50,427 bases of DNA, taken from Peptococcaceae bacterium (GTDB lineage Bacteria > Bacillota > Desulfitobacteriia > Desulfitobacteriales > Syntrophobotulaceae). Positions 31,038-39,989 of this stretch are shown here, piece after piece. The notes under the pieces are model-generated. The model made no database searches. It saw nothing but the letters and a program-made list of their open reading frames with translations, and was not told where the DNA came from. Position 1 is the stretch's first letter. Each line of letters opens with the position of its first letter. A program made the position numbers and the translations under genes. The DNA lies in contig WRII01000015.1 in NCBI GenBank assembly GCA_009782825.1, positions 1 through 50,427 of the forward strand. Reading direction: 5' to 3'.

Positions 31038-31055
31038 AACGGGAGGATAACCAAA

Positions 31056-31649
31056 ATGAAGAAGCTTGCACTGATGCTTGCAATAGTACTCGCGCTTTCC
31101 ATGCTCATCGCTTGCGGTGGCGACAGTAGCACCACATCTGTTTCGGATAACAGCAGTTCAGACAGCACAAACGATACAAATACTTCCTCAGAACAGGATG
31201 CTGACTTCATCAAATCGTCTCAGCTTATCCCTTTGGAAGACGCGAGGCGTATAGTTCATGAAAGCCTTGAAGTCAGTATAGACAAAAAAACTAATGAATC
31301 AAAACTAGATTTACCCTCCAAATCACTCCCGGGCTTCACTACCACATATAGTGGTGATGCTTTTCTTGTACTGGTAGTTACAGTCAACTATAATGAATCT
31401 TACATCAAAGGCATAAAAAGAGACCTTGATACTCCCGATTTTATTATCTCTGAAGAGGTGGAAGGAGTAGGAGATTGGGCGGCGTTTATCGAAAGTATGG
31501 GTAAGAGCCTTTATGTCGGATATAAAGATATTTTTTTGAACATCAGTATAGCTGGCATGAAGTCAGTGTCAATCGCGGAAGAAGAAGCGGATGAGATATT
31601 CAAGGAACTTGGCAGGCTCGCTTGTAAGAATTACGACGCGCTCAAATAA
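31056..31649 (+). CDS. putative lipoprotein, unknown function
   Basis: 197 residues. Signal peptide MKKLALMLAIVLALSMLIAC with lipobox Cys20, then a Ser/Asp/Thr linker of about 30 residues. The folded part contains VTVNYNESYIKGIKRDLDTP and ends in a helix with AEEEADEIFKELGRLA. No family recognised. Clear GGGAGG start site. It stands alone between its promoter and the toxin-antitoxin remnant. Confidence 0.6.
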   Translation: MKKLALMLAIVLALSMLIACGGDSSTTSVSDNSSSDSTNDTNTSSEQDADFIKSSQLIPLEDARRIVHESLEVSIDKKTNESKLDLPSKSLPGFTTTYSGDAFLVLVVTVNYNESYIKGIKRDLDTPDFIISEEVEGVGDWAAFIESMGKSLYVGYKDIFLNISIAGMKSVSIAEEEADEIFKELGRLACKNYDALK

Positions 31650-31750
31650 CCATTACCTTTTTATCTTGATTTAAATTACATTAAGCCAATAATATGTACT
31701 AAAATTCGCGATCTGTGACAAAATAAACCTCTCTTATGGATATATATTCT

Positions 31751-31779
31751 TTATATAGTTAATTGTTTATGTGTATAAT
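31751..31779 (+). promoter_or_regulatory. promoter of the antitoxin gene
   Basis: TTATAT, 17 bases, TATAAT, about 55 bases before the antitoxin ATG. The -35 is weak, as is usual for autoregulated toxin-antitoxin promoters. The neighbourhood is very AT-rich compared with the rest of the window. Confidence 0.45.
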
Positions 31780-31832
31780 TTGCGACAGCCCAGATATATT
31801 ATGTTGCTTTCAATTATTAGGAGGAATGTTTT

Positions 31833-32006
31833 ATGGTAAAGGAAGAAGCTTTGAAACTCATCTCTAATATGGCTGACAATGTATCCTTAGATGAAATTAT
31901 GTACCAATTATTCATATTAGACAAACACAATAAAGCTACAGAAGATATTACAAAGGGAAGGTTACATACTTCAGAAGACATCAGAAAATCACTGGAACAA
32001 CAATGA
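31833..32006 (+). CDS. RelB/ParD-like antitoxin of a type II toxin-antitoxin pair
   Basis: 57 residues: MVKEEALKLISNMADNVSLD then EIMYQLFILDKHNKATEDIT and a C-terminal TSEDIRKSLEQQ. The pattern of a short helix, SLDEIMYQL and a closing SEDIRKSL matches small antitoxins that pair with ParE/RelE toxins. AGGAGG precedes it by eight bases. The stop overlaps the toxin ATG as ATGA. AT-rich codon use differs from the neighbouring glycolytic genes, which suggests acquisition. Confidence 0.65.
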   Translation: MVKEEALKLISNMADNVSLDEIMYQLFILDKHNKATEDITKGRLHTSEDIRKSLEQQ

Positions 32007-32047
32007 GGAAAATTTTATGGACTGAAACAGCCAAAAAAGAAGCAAGG
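32003..32047 (+). pseudogene. 5' stub of a ParE/RelE-family toxin gene
   Basis: It starts MRKILWTETAKKEA, matching the usual first strand and helix of ParE toxins, in ATGA overlap with the antitoxin. After about 15 codons the sequence turns into unrelated GC-rich DNA next to the end of eno. The toxin body (about 80 residues) is deleted, leaving a solitary antitoxin. Confidence 0.6.
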
Positions 32048-32058
32048 GGCGATCCCCC
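32028..32058 (-). terminator. possible terminator of the glycolytic operon
   Basis: On the minus strand, a GGGG-GATCG-CCCC hairpin (32046-32057) is followed by TTGCTTCTTTTTT. The T run is the complement of the toxin stub's AAAAAAGAAGC, so the deletion junction itself may have created the terminator. The stem is short. Confidence 0.4.
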
Positions 32059-32112
32059 CTGCCCTCTCAAGTCTTCTATTTCACGTCTCTATGCCATGCC
32101 CTTCCTATCCGT

Positions 32113-33435
<1,323 letters not shown>

Positions 33436-33452
33436 TCAGTATTCATAAAGTA

Positions 33453-35144
33453 CTAATTATCAACCGCCATCTTCTGTCCCGTCTTACTCACCGGAACCAA
33501 CAGCGTCTTCCCCGTCATTTCCCCAGGAATCTCCATTCCCAGTATATCAAGAATCGTCGGCGCAATATCCGCCAAAGACCCGCCACTGCGCAGCTCCCGC
33601 CCCTTATAAAAATCATCCACCAAAACAAAAGGCACCTTATTCGACGTATGAGCAGTAAAAGACGCCCCCGCCTCCTCATCATACATCCTCTCCGCATTGC
33701 CATGATCCGCCGTCACAATCAGCGTCCCGCCCCGGGCCTCCATGACCTGGGCAATACGCTCCACGCAGCTATCCACCATTTCCATCGCATGCACCGTCGC
33801 GTCAAAATAACCAGTATGCCCCACCATATCCGGATTCGCAAAATTGAGAACAATCACGCCATAGGCGCCCTCCTCCATTCTTCTCAGCACCTCATTCGTC
33901 ACTTCATGGGCGCTCATCTCCGGTTTCAGGTTATACGTCGCCACCGACGGCGACGGAATCAGGCAGCGCTCCTCAAACTCCTCCGGCTCCTCCCGGCCCC
34001 CATTAAAAAAGAACGTCACATGAGCATACTTCTCCGTTTCCGCAATACGCAGCTGCTTAATCCCATTTTCCGCCAACACCTGTCCCAATGTATTCTCCAG
34101 ATTCTGCGGCGGAAACGCCACAGGACATGTATACAGCGCATCATATTGAGTGAGGCAGACAAAAGACACCTTCGGGCGCCCTTCACTCTCAAACCCCTCA
34201 AAATTCTCATCTGTAAAAGCCCGAGTCAACTCCCGGGCCCGGTCCGCCCGAAAATTAAAGAAAATCACAGCATCCTGATCCCGAATCCTTCCCACCGGAT
34301 TCCCCTGCTCATCCACCACGACAGACGGTTCCACAAACTCATCACTAATCTTAAGATCATAGGACTTCTCCAAAGCCGCCAGAGCCGACGGCGCCTGCCA
34401 TCCCTCATCCAGCCATCCTGCCCCCGCCGTCAGCGCCTCATAAGCCTTCTCCACACGGTCCCAGCGCTTGTCCCGGTCCATGGCATAATAGCGTCCGCAC
34501 ACCGTCGCAATCCTGCCCCGGCCCAGCTCCTCCAGCTTCTGTTCCAACTGAACAATATAACGCCTGGCACTCTGCGGCAGCACATCCCGCCCATCCAAAA
34601 CAACATGGACAAAAATATCATGTACCCCCTGAGCCACAGCCATATCCAACAATGCAAAAAGATGATCTATATGAGAATGAACCCCGCCATCTGACAGCAG
34701 CCCCAACAAATGGAGAGACGCTCCCCGGGCCGTCACATCCCGCATCGTGTTCACAAGCACCGGGTTCGCAAAAAACGTTCTCTCCTCAATCGCCTTCGAA
34801 ATACGAGTCAACTCCTGATACACCACGCGACCCGCTCCCATATTCAAATGTCCCACTTCCGAATTCCCCATCTGCCCCTCAGGCAGCCCCACAGCCAAGC
34901 CTGACGCCTTAAGAAGCGTTTTAGGGTAATCCCCGACCAAGCGATCCAGACAAGGCATGTGCGCTCCCAGCACCGCATTACCTTCCCGGTCAGCGCTGTA
35001 GCCCATCCCATCAAGAATCACCAATAGCAAAGGAGCCGGAGGCAAATCCTGAGCCGCCGAGACCATAACTTGACTCTCCGAAACCAGAATCTCACTGGTC
35101 GGCGCCAGATCCAGATTCGCTGAATCCAGAACAGTGTTAGACAT
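33453..35144 (-). CDS. gpmI: 2,3-bisphosphoglycerate-independent phosphoglycerate mutase
   Basis: 563 residues, longer than the usual 510 because of a 37-residue N-terminal extension (MSNTVLDSANLDLAPTSEIL...). Then VILDGMGYS, the phospho-serine motif GQMGNSEVGHLNMGAGR, DGRD, CGRYYAMDRD, VGHTGYFDATVHA and TADHGNAE with metal ligands. It interconverts 3- and 2-phosphoglycerate using Mn. The only good ribosome site (GAGGTGA) serves the first ATG, so the extension is probably translated. It starts 4 bp after tpiA. Confidence 0.96.
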   Translation of the reverse strand: MSNTVLDSANLDLAPTSEILVSESQVMVSAAQDLPPAPLLLVILDGMGYSADREGNAVLGAHMPCLDRLVGDYPKTLLKASGLAVGLPEGQMGNSEVGHLNMGAGRVVYQELTRISKAIEERTFFANPVLVNTMRDVTARGASLHLLGLLSDGGVHSHIDHLFALLDMAVAQGVHDIFVHVVLDGRDVLPQSARRYIVQLEQKLEELGRGRIATVCGRYYAMDRDKRWDRVEKAYEALTAGAGWLDEGWQAPSALAALEKSYDLKISDEFVEPSVVVDEQGNPVGRIRDQDAVIFFNFRADRARELTRAFTDENFEGFESEGRPKVSFVCLTQYDALYTCPVAFPPQNLENTLGQVLAENGIKQLRIAETEKYAHVTFFFNGGREEPEEFEERCLIPSPSVATYNLKPEMSAHEVTNEVLRRMEEGAYGVIVLNFANPDMVGHTGYFDATVHAMEMVDSCVERIAQVMEARGGTLIVTADHGNAERMYDEEAGASFTAHTSNKVPFVLVDDFYKGRELRSGGSLADIAPTILDILGMEIPGEMTGKTLLVPVSKTGQKMAVDN

Positions 35145-35148
35145 GATG

Positions 35149-35910
35149 TCACCTCACCTGCGCTTGCGCAATTAACTCTCTAAAATCAGCAGCCCGCAAA
35201 CTCGCTCCGCCCACCAGAGCCCCATCAATATTAGGTTCTTGTACAAACTGGGCAATATTTTCCTTCTGCACACTGCCTCCATAAAGAATACGCATCCCCT
35301 GAGCCACCGCCCCGGCCATACCCGCCACAGTCGCCCGGATCGCCTGACACATTTCCTCAACTTGACCGCTGGTAGGCGTCCTACCCGTCCCGATCGCCCA
35401 GACCGGTTCGTAGGCAATCACCACCCGGCCCATTTCCTCCGAGCTCAGATCCACAAGAGCCTTATCCACCTGGACACGCACAAACCCCACTGCCCTGCCC
35501 ATCTCGCGCTGCTTCAGATCCTCTCCCACACACAAAATCGGCGTCAGCCTATGCTTCAGCGCCACCATCACTTTTCGGCCAATCTCCTTATCCGTTTCTT
35601 TCATATGCTCGCGCCGTTCCGAATGCCCGATGATGACAAATTTGCACCCCAAATCCTTGAGCATGCTTGGGGAAACCTCCCCTGTAAAAGCCCCGCGGTC
35701 CTCATAAAATACATTTTGCGCTCCCAACATAATCCCCGTGTTGGTAAAAGCCTCCTTCAACGCCGCCATCGCCGTAAAAGGCGGACATACAGCCACATCT
35801 ACATCTCCAAACCCCCCCGGCTCCGGATAAAACTCCTTGGCGAACACCACCGCTTCAGAAACATCTTTGTTCATCTTCCAATTTCCAACAATTAATATCT
35901 TTCTCTCCAC
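35149..35910 (-). CDS. tpiA: triosephosphate isomerase
   Basis: 253 residues. GNWKMNKD with catalytic Lys, IIGHSERRE with His, AYEPVWAIGTGRTP with the catalytic Glu and loop, and ILYGGSV. Interconverts dihydroxyacetone phosphate and glyceraldehyde 3-phosphate. 17 bp behind pgk with an AGGAGG site. Confidence 0.97.
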   Translation of the reverse strand: MERKILIVGNWKMNKDVSEAVVFAKEFYPEPGGFGDVDVAVCPPFTAMAALKEAFTNTGIMLGAQNVFYEDRGAFTGEVSPSMLKDLGCKFVIIGHSERREHMKETDKEIGRKVMVALKHRLTPILCVGEDLKQREMGRAVGFVRVQVDKALVDLSSEEMGRVVIAYEPVWAIGTGRTPTSGQVEEMCQAIRATVAGMAGAVAQGMRILYGGSVQKENIAQFVQEPNIDGALVGGASLRAADFRELIAQAQVR

Positions 35911-35927
35911 AATAGAAGCCTCCTCAC

Positions 35928-37133
35928 TTATTCTCCTGTGTTCATGTTACTCTTATCTTGCAATACCTGAACCCCTGGCAAAACCTTCCCTTCTAAAAAC
36001 TCCAGAGACGCGCCGCCCCCTGTCGAAATGTGGGTCATCGACGACGCCAGCCCCATATTTTCGACAGCCGCCACCGAATCTCCTCCCCCGATAATGGTCA
36101 CCCCCGAACACTGTGCCACAGCCTGCGCCACCCCCCGTGTGCCCCCGGCAAAATTCGGCATTTCAAATACCCCCATAGGCCCATTCCAAATCACAGTCCC
36201 CGCCCCCGCCACAGCCTCGGCAAAAGCCGCCACACTGGCGGGACCGATATCCAAGGCCTGATCATCCTGAGCAATATCCGATACCGAAACCACCCGAAAA
36301 GCCGCCTCATTGCGAAACTCCTTAGCCACCACCACATCCTGAGGCAAGAGCAGAGTCACAGTGTTCCTTTGGGCCAACTCCAAGAGCTCCCGGGCCAGGC
36401 CAACCTTCTCCGTCTCACACAGCGACTTCCCCACGCTATAATTCTGCGCCTTCAAGAACGTGTTTGCCATACCGCCCCCAATAATCAGCGTGTTCACCTT
36501 ATCCAACAAGCTGCGAATCACATCAATCTTGTCGCTGACCTTAGCACCTCCAATAATCGCCACAAAAGGCCGCTGGGGACTCTTCAGGGCCTGCCCCATA
36601 ATCTCAACCTCACGGCTCATCAAAAAACCCGCCACCGCCGGAATATAGGCTGCCACACCCGCCGTAGACGCATGCGCGCGGTGGGCTGTGCCAAAAGCAT
36701 CATTGACAAAAAGTTCAGCCAGCGCCGCCAACCCCCTGGCAAACTCCGGATCATTGGCCTCCTCCGCAGCGTGAAAACGCAAGTTCTCCAACAGGAGAAC
36801 CTCTCCATCCTTTAATCGGTGGGCTTGCTGTCTCACCTCTTCCCCCACACAATCCTTCGCCATCGCCACCGGAACATTCAGCAGCTCACTGAGCTTCTGC
36901 CCCACCGGAGTCAGGGAATACCGCGCGTTAACCTCCCCTTTGGGCCTCCCCAAATGAGATGCCAGAATCACTTTGGCCCCACGCTCCATCAAAAAACGAA
37001 TCGACGGCAACGCTGCCCGGATACGAGTCTCATCAGTAATATCTCCCTTCTCATTCATCGGAACATTGAAATCCACACGGACAAGCACCCGCTTTCCGTT
37101 GACATCCACATCATCTATTTTCAGCTTATTCAT
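35928..37133 (-). CDS. pgk: phosphoglycerate kinase
   Basis: 401 residues. RVDFNVPMN, SHLGRPKG, LLLENLRFH, NDAFGTAHRAHAS, GGAKVSDKIDVI, GGGMANTF, WNGPMGVFE and GGGDSVAAVE are all present. Makes ATP from 1,3-bisphosphoglycerate. First large gene of the glycolytic unit; gapA and its usual regulator are not in the window. Confidence 0.97.
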   Translation of the reverse strand: MNKLKIDDVDVNGKRVLVRVDFNVPMNEKGDITDETRIRAALPSIRFLMERGAKVILASHLGRPKGEVNARYSLTPVGQKLSELLNVPVAMAKDCVGEEVRQQAHRLKDGEVLLLENLRFHAAEEANDPEFARGLAALAELFVNDAFGTAHRAHASTAGVAAYIPAVAGFLMSREVEIMGQALKSPQRPFVAIIGGAKVSDKIDVIRSLLDKVNTLIIGGGMANTFLKAQNYSVGKSLCETEKVGLARELLELAQRNTVTLLLPQDVVVAKEFRNEAAFRVVSVSDIAQDDQALDIGPASVAAFAEAVAGAGTVIWNGPMGVFEMPNFAGGTRGVAQAVAQCSGVTIIGGGDSVAAVENMGLASSMTHISTGGGASLEFLEGKVLPGVQVLQDKSNMNTGE

Positions 37134-37166
37134 AGAACCCCTTCCTTCTTAATCGTATTATGTACC

Positions 37167-37301
37167 TCACTTCAATCCCTCCTCACTCAACATCTTCTTC
37201 GCAGCCTCAGAAATCATTATTGCACACAGCCTCTCCTCCTCATAGGATCTCATTTCCCGCACCATCATCTCCTCCAAATACTCCTGCCAAGACTTCATCA
37301 T
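37167..37301 (-). CDS. 44-residue small protein upstream of pgk
   Basis: MMKSWQEYLEEMMVREMRSY followed by EEERLCAIMISEAAKKMLSE and EGLK. Glu/Met-rich, probably one long helix. AAGGAA lies nine bases upstream and pgk starts 33 bp downstream. It is not recognised. The charged helical composition and position make it plausible, but no homolog is known to me. Confidence 0.4.
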   Translation of the reverse strand: MMKSWQEYLEEMMVREMRSYEEERLCAIMISEAAKKMLSEEGLK

Positions 37302-37532
37302 CGCTTAACATTCCTTATGAATTATTCTCCCTTTTAGTGTGCCAAGCTGATTTTATCTTATACTGGCCCTGAGTTTCCGGGGCATCTTTCTAAAACCCCC
37401 ATACTGAATCCGGGGATTACTATCACCTGTCGGCAGGATTTCTTTTATTATCATACCACATTTTGTGGGATGCTTGCCATTGTTTGTGGAAAAATGTCTT
37501 ATTTATCCCTTTCCCCTTTATTCTTTATCCCT

Positions 37533-38126
37533 TCACCTCACAGCCTTGGCACACCCCAGGCCATGCCAATAGCATGGATGCAAAAATTTTCCTATCCCTT
37601 TAAACTGACGATGTTTCAACATACACCCCCGTACAACAGTCAGCCCCTTTCCCTCAGCTTGTTCCTGAAATTCCGGCGTCCAGTTTTTTTCCTGAAACCA
37701 GATGGTATGGGCGCCCACACATGCACTTTCCTCCACAATATTCGGAATATGCCGAGGCATGAGACACGGAACCACCACGTCAATCTTGCGAGCTGTAACG
37801 CCAGAAGCCCCCGAAATCCCGGGAACCCCGGAAGTTCCAAAAGTTCCAGAAGTCCCGGAAGTCCCGGAAGTCCCGGAAGTCCCGGCAATCACAGCGCCAA
37901 GAGTTGGATAAATACGGGAAGGCAGCTTAATCTTTCCTCCCTGCCTGGTATGAGACTCACTCCCCACACCTAGAATAAGGTAAGCTTGTATCCTATGGTC
38001 AAGGCAAAACTTCCAGCATTTTCTGACATGCTTATTGCTGACAAACTTTTCTACCGTCCCCATGATGGCAAACGTCATAGATGAATCAACAGATTCATGC
38101 AGGACACACTTTTTTAAGCGTATCAT
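37533..38126 (-). CDS. CoA-binding (Rossmann) domain protein with inserted GTS repeats
   Basis: 197 residues. The order FAIMGTVEKFVSNKHVRKCW, then YPTLGAV, then KIDVVVPCLMPRHIPNIVEE, SACVGAHTIWFQ and GLTVVRGCML fits the YccU-type CoA-binding fold. Between YPTLGAVIA and the KIDVVV strand lies an insert of about ten GTS/GxS triplets coded by 9-bp DNA repeats. In other family members this link is only a few residues. Start ATG 38126 behind GGAGGAGG. Unlinked to the neighbouring operons. Confidence 0.7.
   Translation of the reverse strand: MIRLKKCVLHESVDSSMTFAIMGTVEKFVSNKHVRKCWKFCLDHRIQAYLILGVGSESHTRQGGKIKLPSRIYPTLGAVIAGTSGTSGTSGTSGTFGTSGVPGISGASGVTARKIDVVVPCLMPRHIPNIVEESACVGAHTIWFQEKNWTPEFQEQAEGKGLTVVRGCMLKHRQFKGIGKFLHPCYWHGLGCAKAVR
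37804..37884. repeat. nine 9-bp tandem repeats (gaagtcccg type)
   Basis: Four exact gaagtcccg units and five diverged ones, in frame, coding the GTS series of the CoA-binding protein. The gradient from exact to diverged units suggests ongoing expansion at one end. Confidence 0.85.
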
Positions 38127-38207
38127 ACCCCTCCTCCTCCGTTGAGACTGATACCCTCAGGTCTTTCTATATCTATGTGTCTTTTATATCATCTATACCG
38201 TCAGGCA

Positions 38208-39170
38208 TCAGTAATGAACTACCTGATCATCTTGTTTCGCAAATTCGCTAAAATGGATATCCGCATAAGAATCTTTTATAATTTTAAACTTTTTAACTAC
38301 AGGATTAGCAAGCTTAAGAGTGCCAAAGGCTGTCTTGTCAATCTCCGCAAGAGACTTAGGCAGCTGTATTTCTTCCAGCTTAGGACAGTCAGAGAAGGCC
38401 TCAGCCCCGATTTTCTCAACCCCTTCAGGAATCACTACCGACCTTAAGATATCACAATACGCAAATGTCGCTTTTTCAATTTCCTGCAGTTCTGTACTTT
38501 GGAGCGTTACGCTTTCCAAGCTTCTGCAATAAGCAAATGCATAATACCCAATGGAGTTTATCTCCGGCGTAAAATCAAAAGATGTCAGAGTGTTGCAGAT
38601 TTGAAAGGCATGATTCCCTATTTTTTCCAACGCTGGACCATGGCTCACCTTCTTTAATAAAACACATTGGTAAAAGGCCTCATTGCCTATCTCCGTTACA
38701 GAGGCAGGAATATCCGCATCTTCCAAAGACGTGCACCACTGGAATGTCCCATCAGGAACCCTATCAAGATTGGAAGGCAATTGCACCTTCGCCAAGAAAG
38801 AACACTCTTTGAACACATTATTGCCCAACTCTATATCCTGATTTTGAAATCCAATCGTTCTAAGAACAGTATTCTTGCTAAACGCCTCATCGCGTATCTT
38901 TGTCGCCCTCTGCGGCACAACGATGTATTTCTCTCCTTGTCCCTTCTCCGTCAAGGCCCTAATCTCATTCCCCTCCCAGGCAAAACAGTCATCCTCTGAA
39001 GGCAGCGACACATTAATCTCCGGCGCCTCTTCCACCACGGGATCTGGTATGTGCTCCCCACTATTTTGGCACCCCGTACAAAACCCAATAAAGACCGTTA
39101 AAAACATCACACATATTGCTATACGCAATACTCTCAAAAGCATTTTGTTTTTCATGTTATCTCCGAACAT
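38208..39170 (-). CDS. BspA-like leucine-rich-repeat lipoprotein
   Basis: 320 residues. Signal peptide with lipobox IGFCTGC (Cys about 34), an acidic linker, then about eight LRR_5 repeats of the type AFxxCxxLxxVxLPxxLxxI (e.g. FQWCTSLEDADIPASVTEIG). Surface-anchored and probably a binding protein. The first ATG has AAAGGAGG; Met6 is a weaker alternative. It follows the PP2C gene by 17 bp on the same strand and may belong to that operon. Confidence 0.8.
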   Translation of the reverse strand: MFGDNMKNKMLLRVLRIAICVMFLTVFIGFCTGCQNSGEHIPDPVVEEAPEINVSLPSEDDCFAWEGNEIRALTEKGQGEKYIVVPQRATKIRDEAFSKNTVLRTIGFQNQDIELGNNVFKECSFLAKVQLPSNLDRVPDGTFQWCTSLEDADIPASVTEIGNEAFYQCVLLKKVSHGPALEKIGNHAFQICNTLTSFDFTPEINSIGYYAFAYCRSLESVTLQSTELQEIEKATFAYCDILRSVVIPEGVEKIGAEAFSDCPKLEEIQLPKSLAEIDKTAFGTLKLANPVVKKFKIIKDSYADIHFSEFAKQDDQVVHY

Positions 39171-39187
39171 GTCATCCCTCCTTTAGA

Positions 39188-39955
39188 TTAAGAAGATCGT
39201 ATTAAAACAACGGAAATATTATCTGTCTCCCGTCTCTTCTTATTGAGCTCAATCAGGTAATCTGTGTGTTTCTTCATAACACGGCTATTCGTCAGGTATT
39301 TCGGATTCAAATACGTAAAAAGTTCCTGGGGAGTCACCTCATGCCTGAATCCATCGGAACACAGCATATAGACAGCATCTTTCTTGATCTCCCCAAAACA
39401 TATCTCTGGCCGGAGAACCTCCGAAGCCCCGACACATTGCAGCAGCACATTGCGCTTGGGATGACGCTTGGCCTGCTCAGGCGTCATCTTCCCCAAGCTG
39501 ACCTCCCTCGCCACCACCGTCTGATCCCTCGTAATCTGCATAATCTTGTCCGCAATCTCGTAAATCCTTGAGTCTCCTACATTGATGATATAATAGTTCG
39601 TTTGGGTCAGCAAAATCGCCACAATCGTAGTCCCCAAGTTAATCCCCTGCCGCTGGCCGTATTTCATGATCTTGGCATTTTGGTTGTAAACAAGATCCTT
39701 CCATTGATCCCTGATGATATTCTCTCCCAACGGGTAATAGCACAGCAAAGGCAACTCGCTGTCAGCCCAATTCATAAATGCCTTCACCACAGTTGCGCTG
39801 GCCAGCTCGCCCCTATCCAAACCCCCCATACCGTCACACAGTACAGCAAAAGCCATCTTTCCCTGCACAGTATCAAAAACCCTGACCGATAGGCTGTCTT
39901 GATTAATAGTTTTTTTAATGCCGATATCTGTACGGGCCCATATGGTATAGTCCAT
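39188..39955 (-). CDS. PP2C-family serine/threonine protein phosphatase
   Basis: 255 residues. INQDSLSV, AVLCDGMGG (metal-binding Asp-Gly), VGDSRIYEI, MLCSDGF and DNISVVLI are PP2C motifs I, II, VI and later ones. No membrane segment. It would reverse Ser/Thr phosphorylation of proteins in the adjacent signalling set. It follows the FHA gene by 34 bp. No Hanks-type kinase is seen inside the window. Confidence 0.9.
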   Translation of the reverse strand: MDYTIWARTDIGIKKTINQDSLSVRVFDTVQGKMAFAVLCDGMGGLDRGELASATVVKAFMNWADSELPLLCYYPLGENIIRDQWKDLVYNQNAKIMKYGQRQGINLGTTIVAILLTQTNYYIINVGDSRIYEIADKIMQITRDQTVVAREVSLGKMTPEQAKRHPKRNVLLQCVGASEVLRPEICFGEIKKDAVYMLCSDGFRHEVTPQELFTYLNPKYLTNSRVMKKHTDYLIELNKKRRETDNISVVLIRSS

Positions 39956-39989
39956 TCCATCCTCAACTTTGAGATCTCTTCTTCACACC

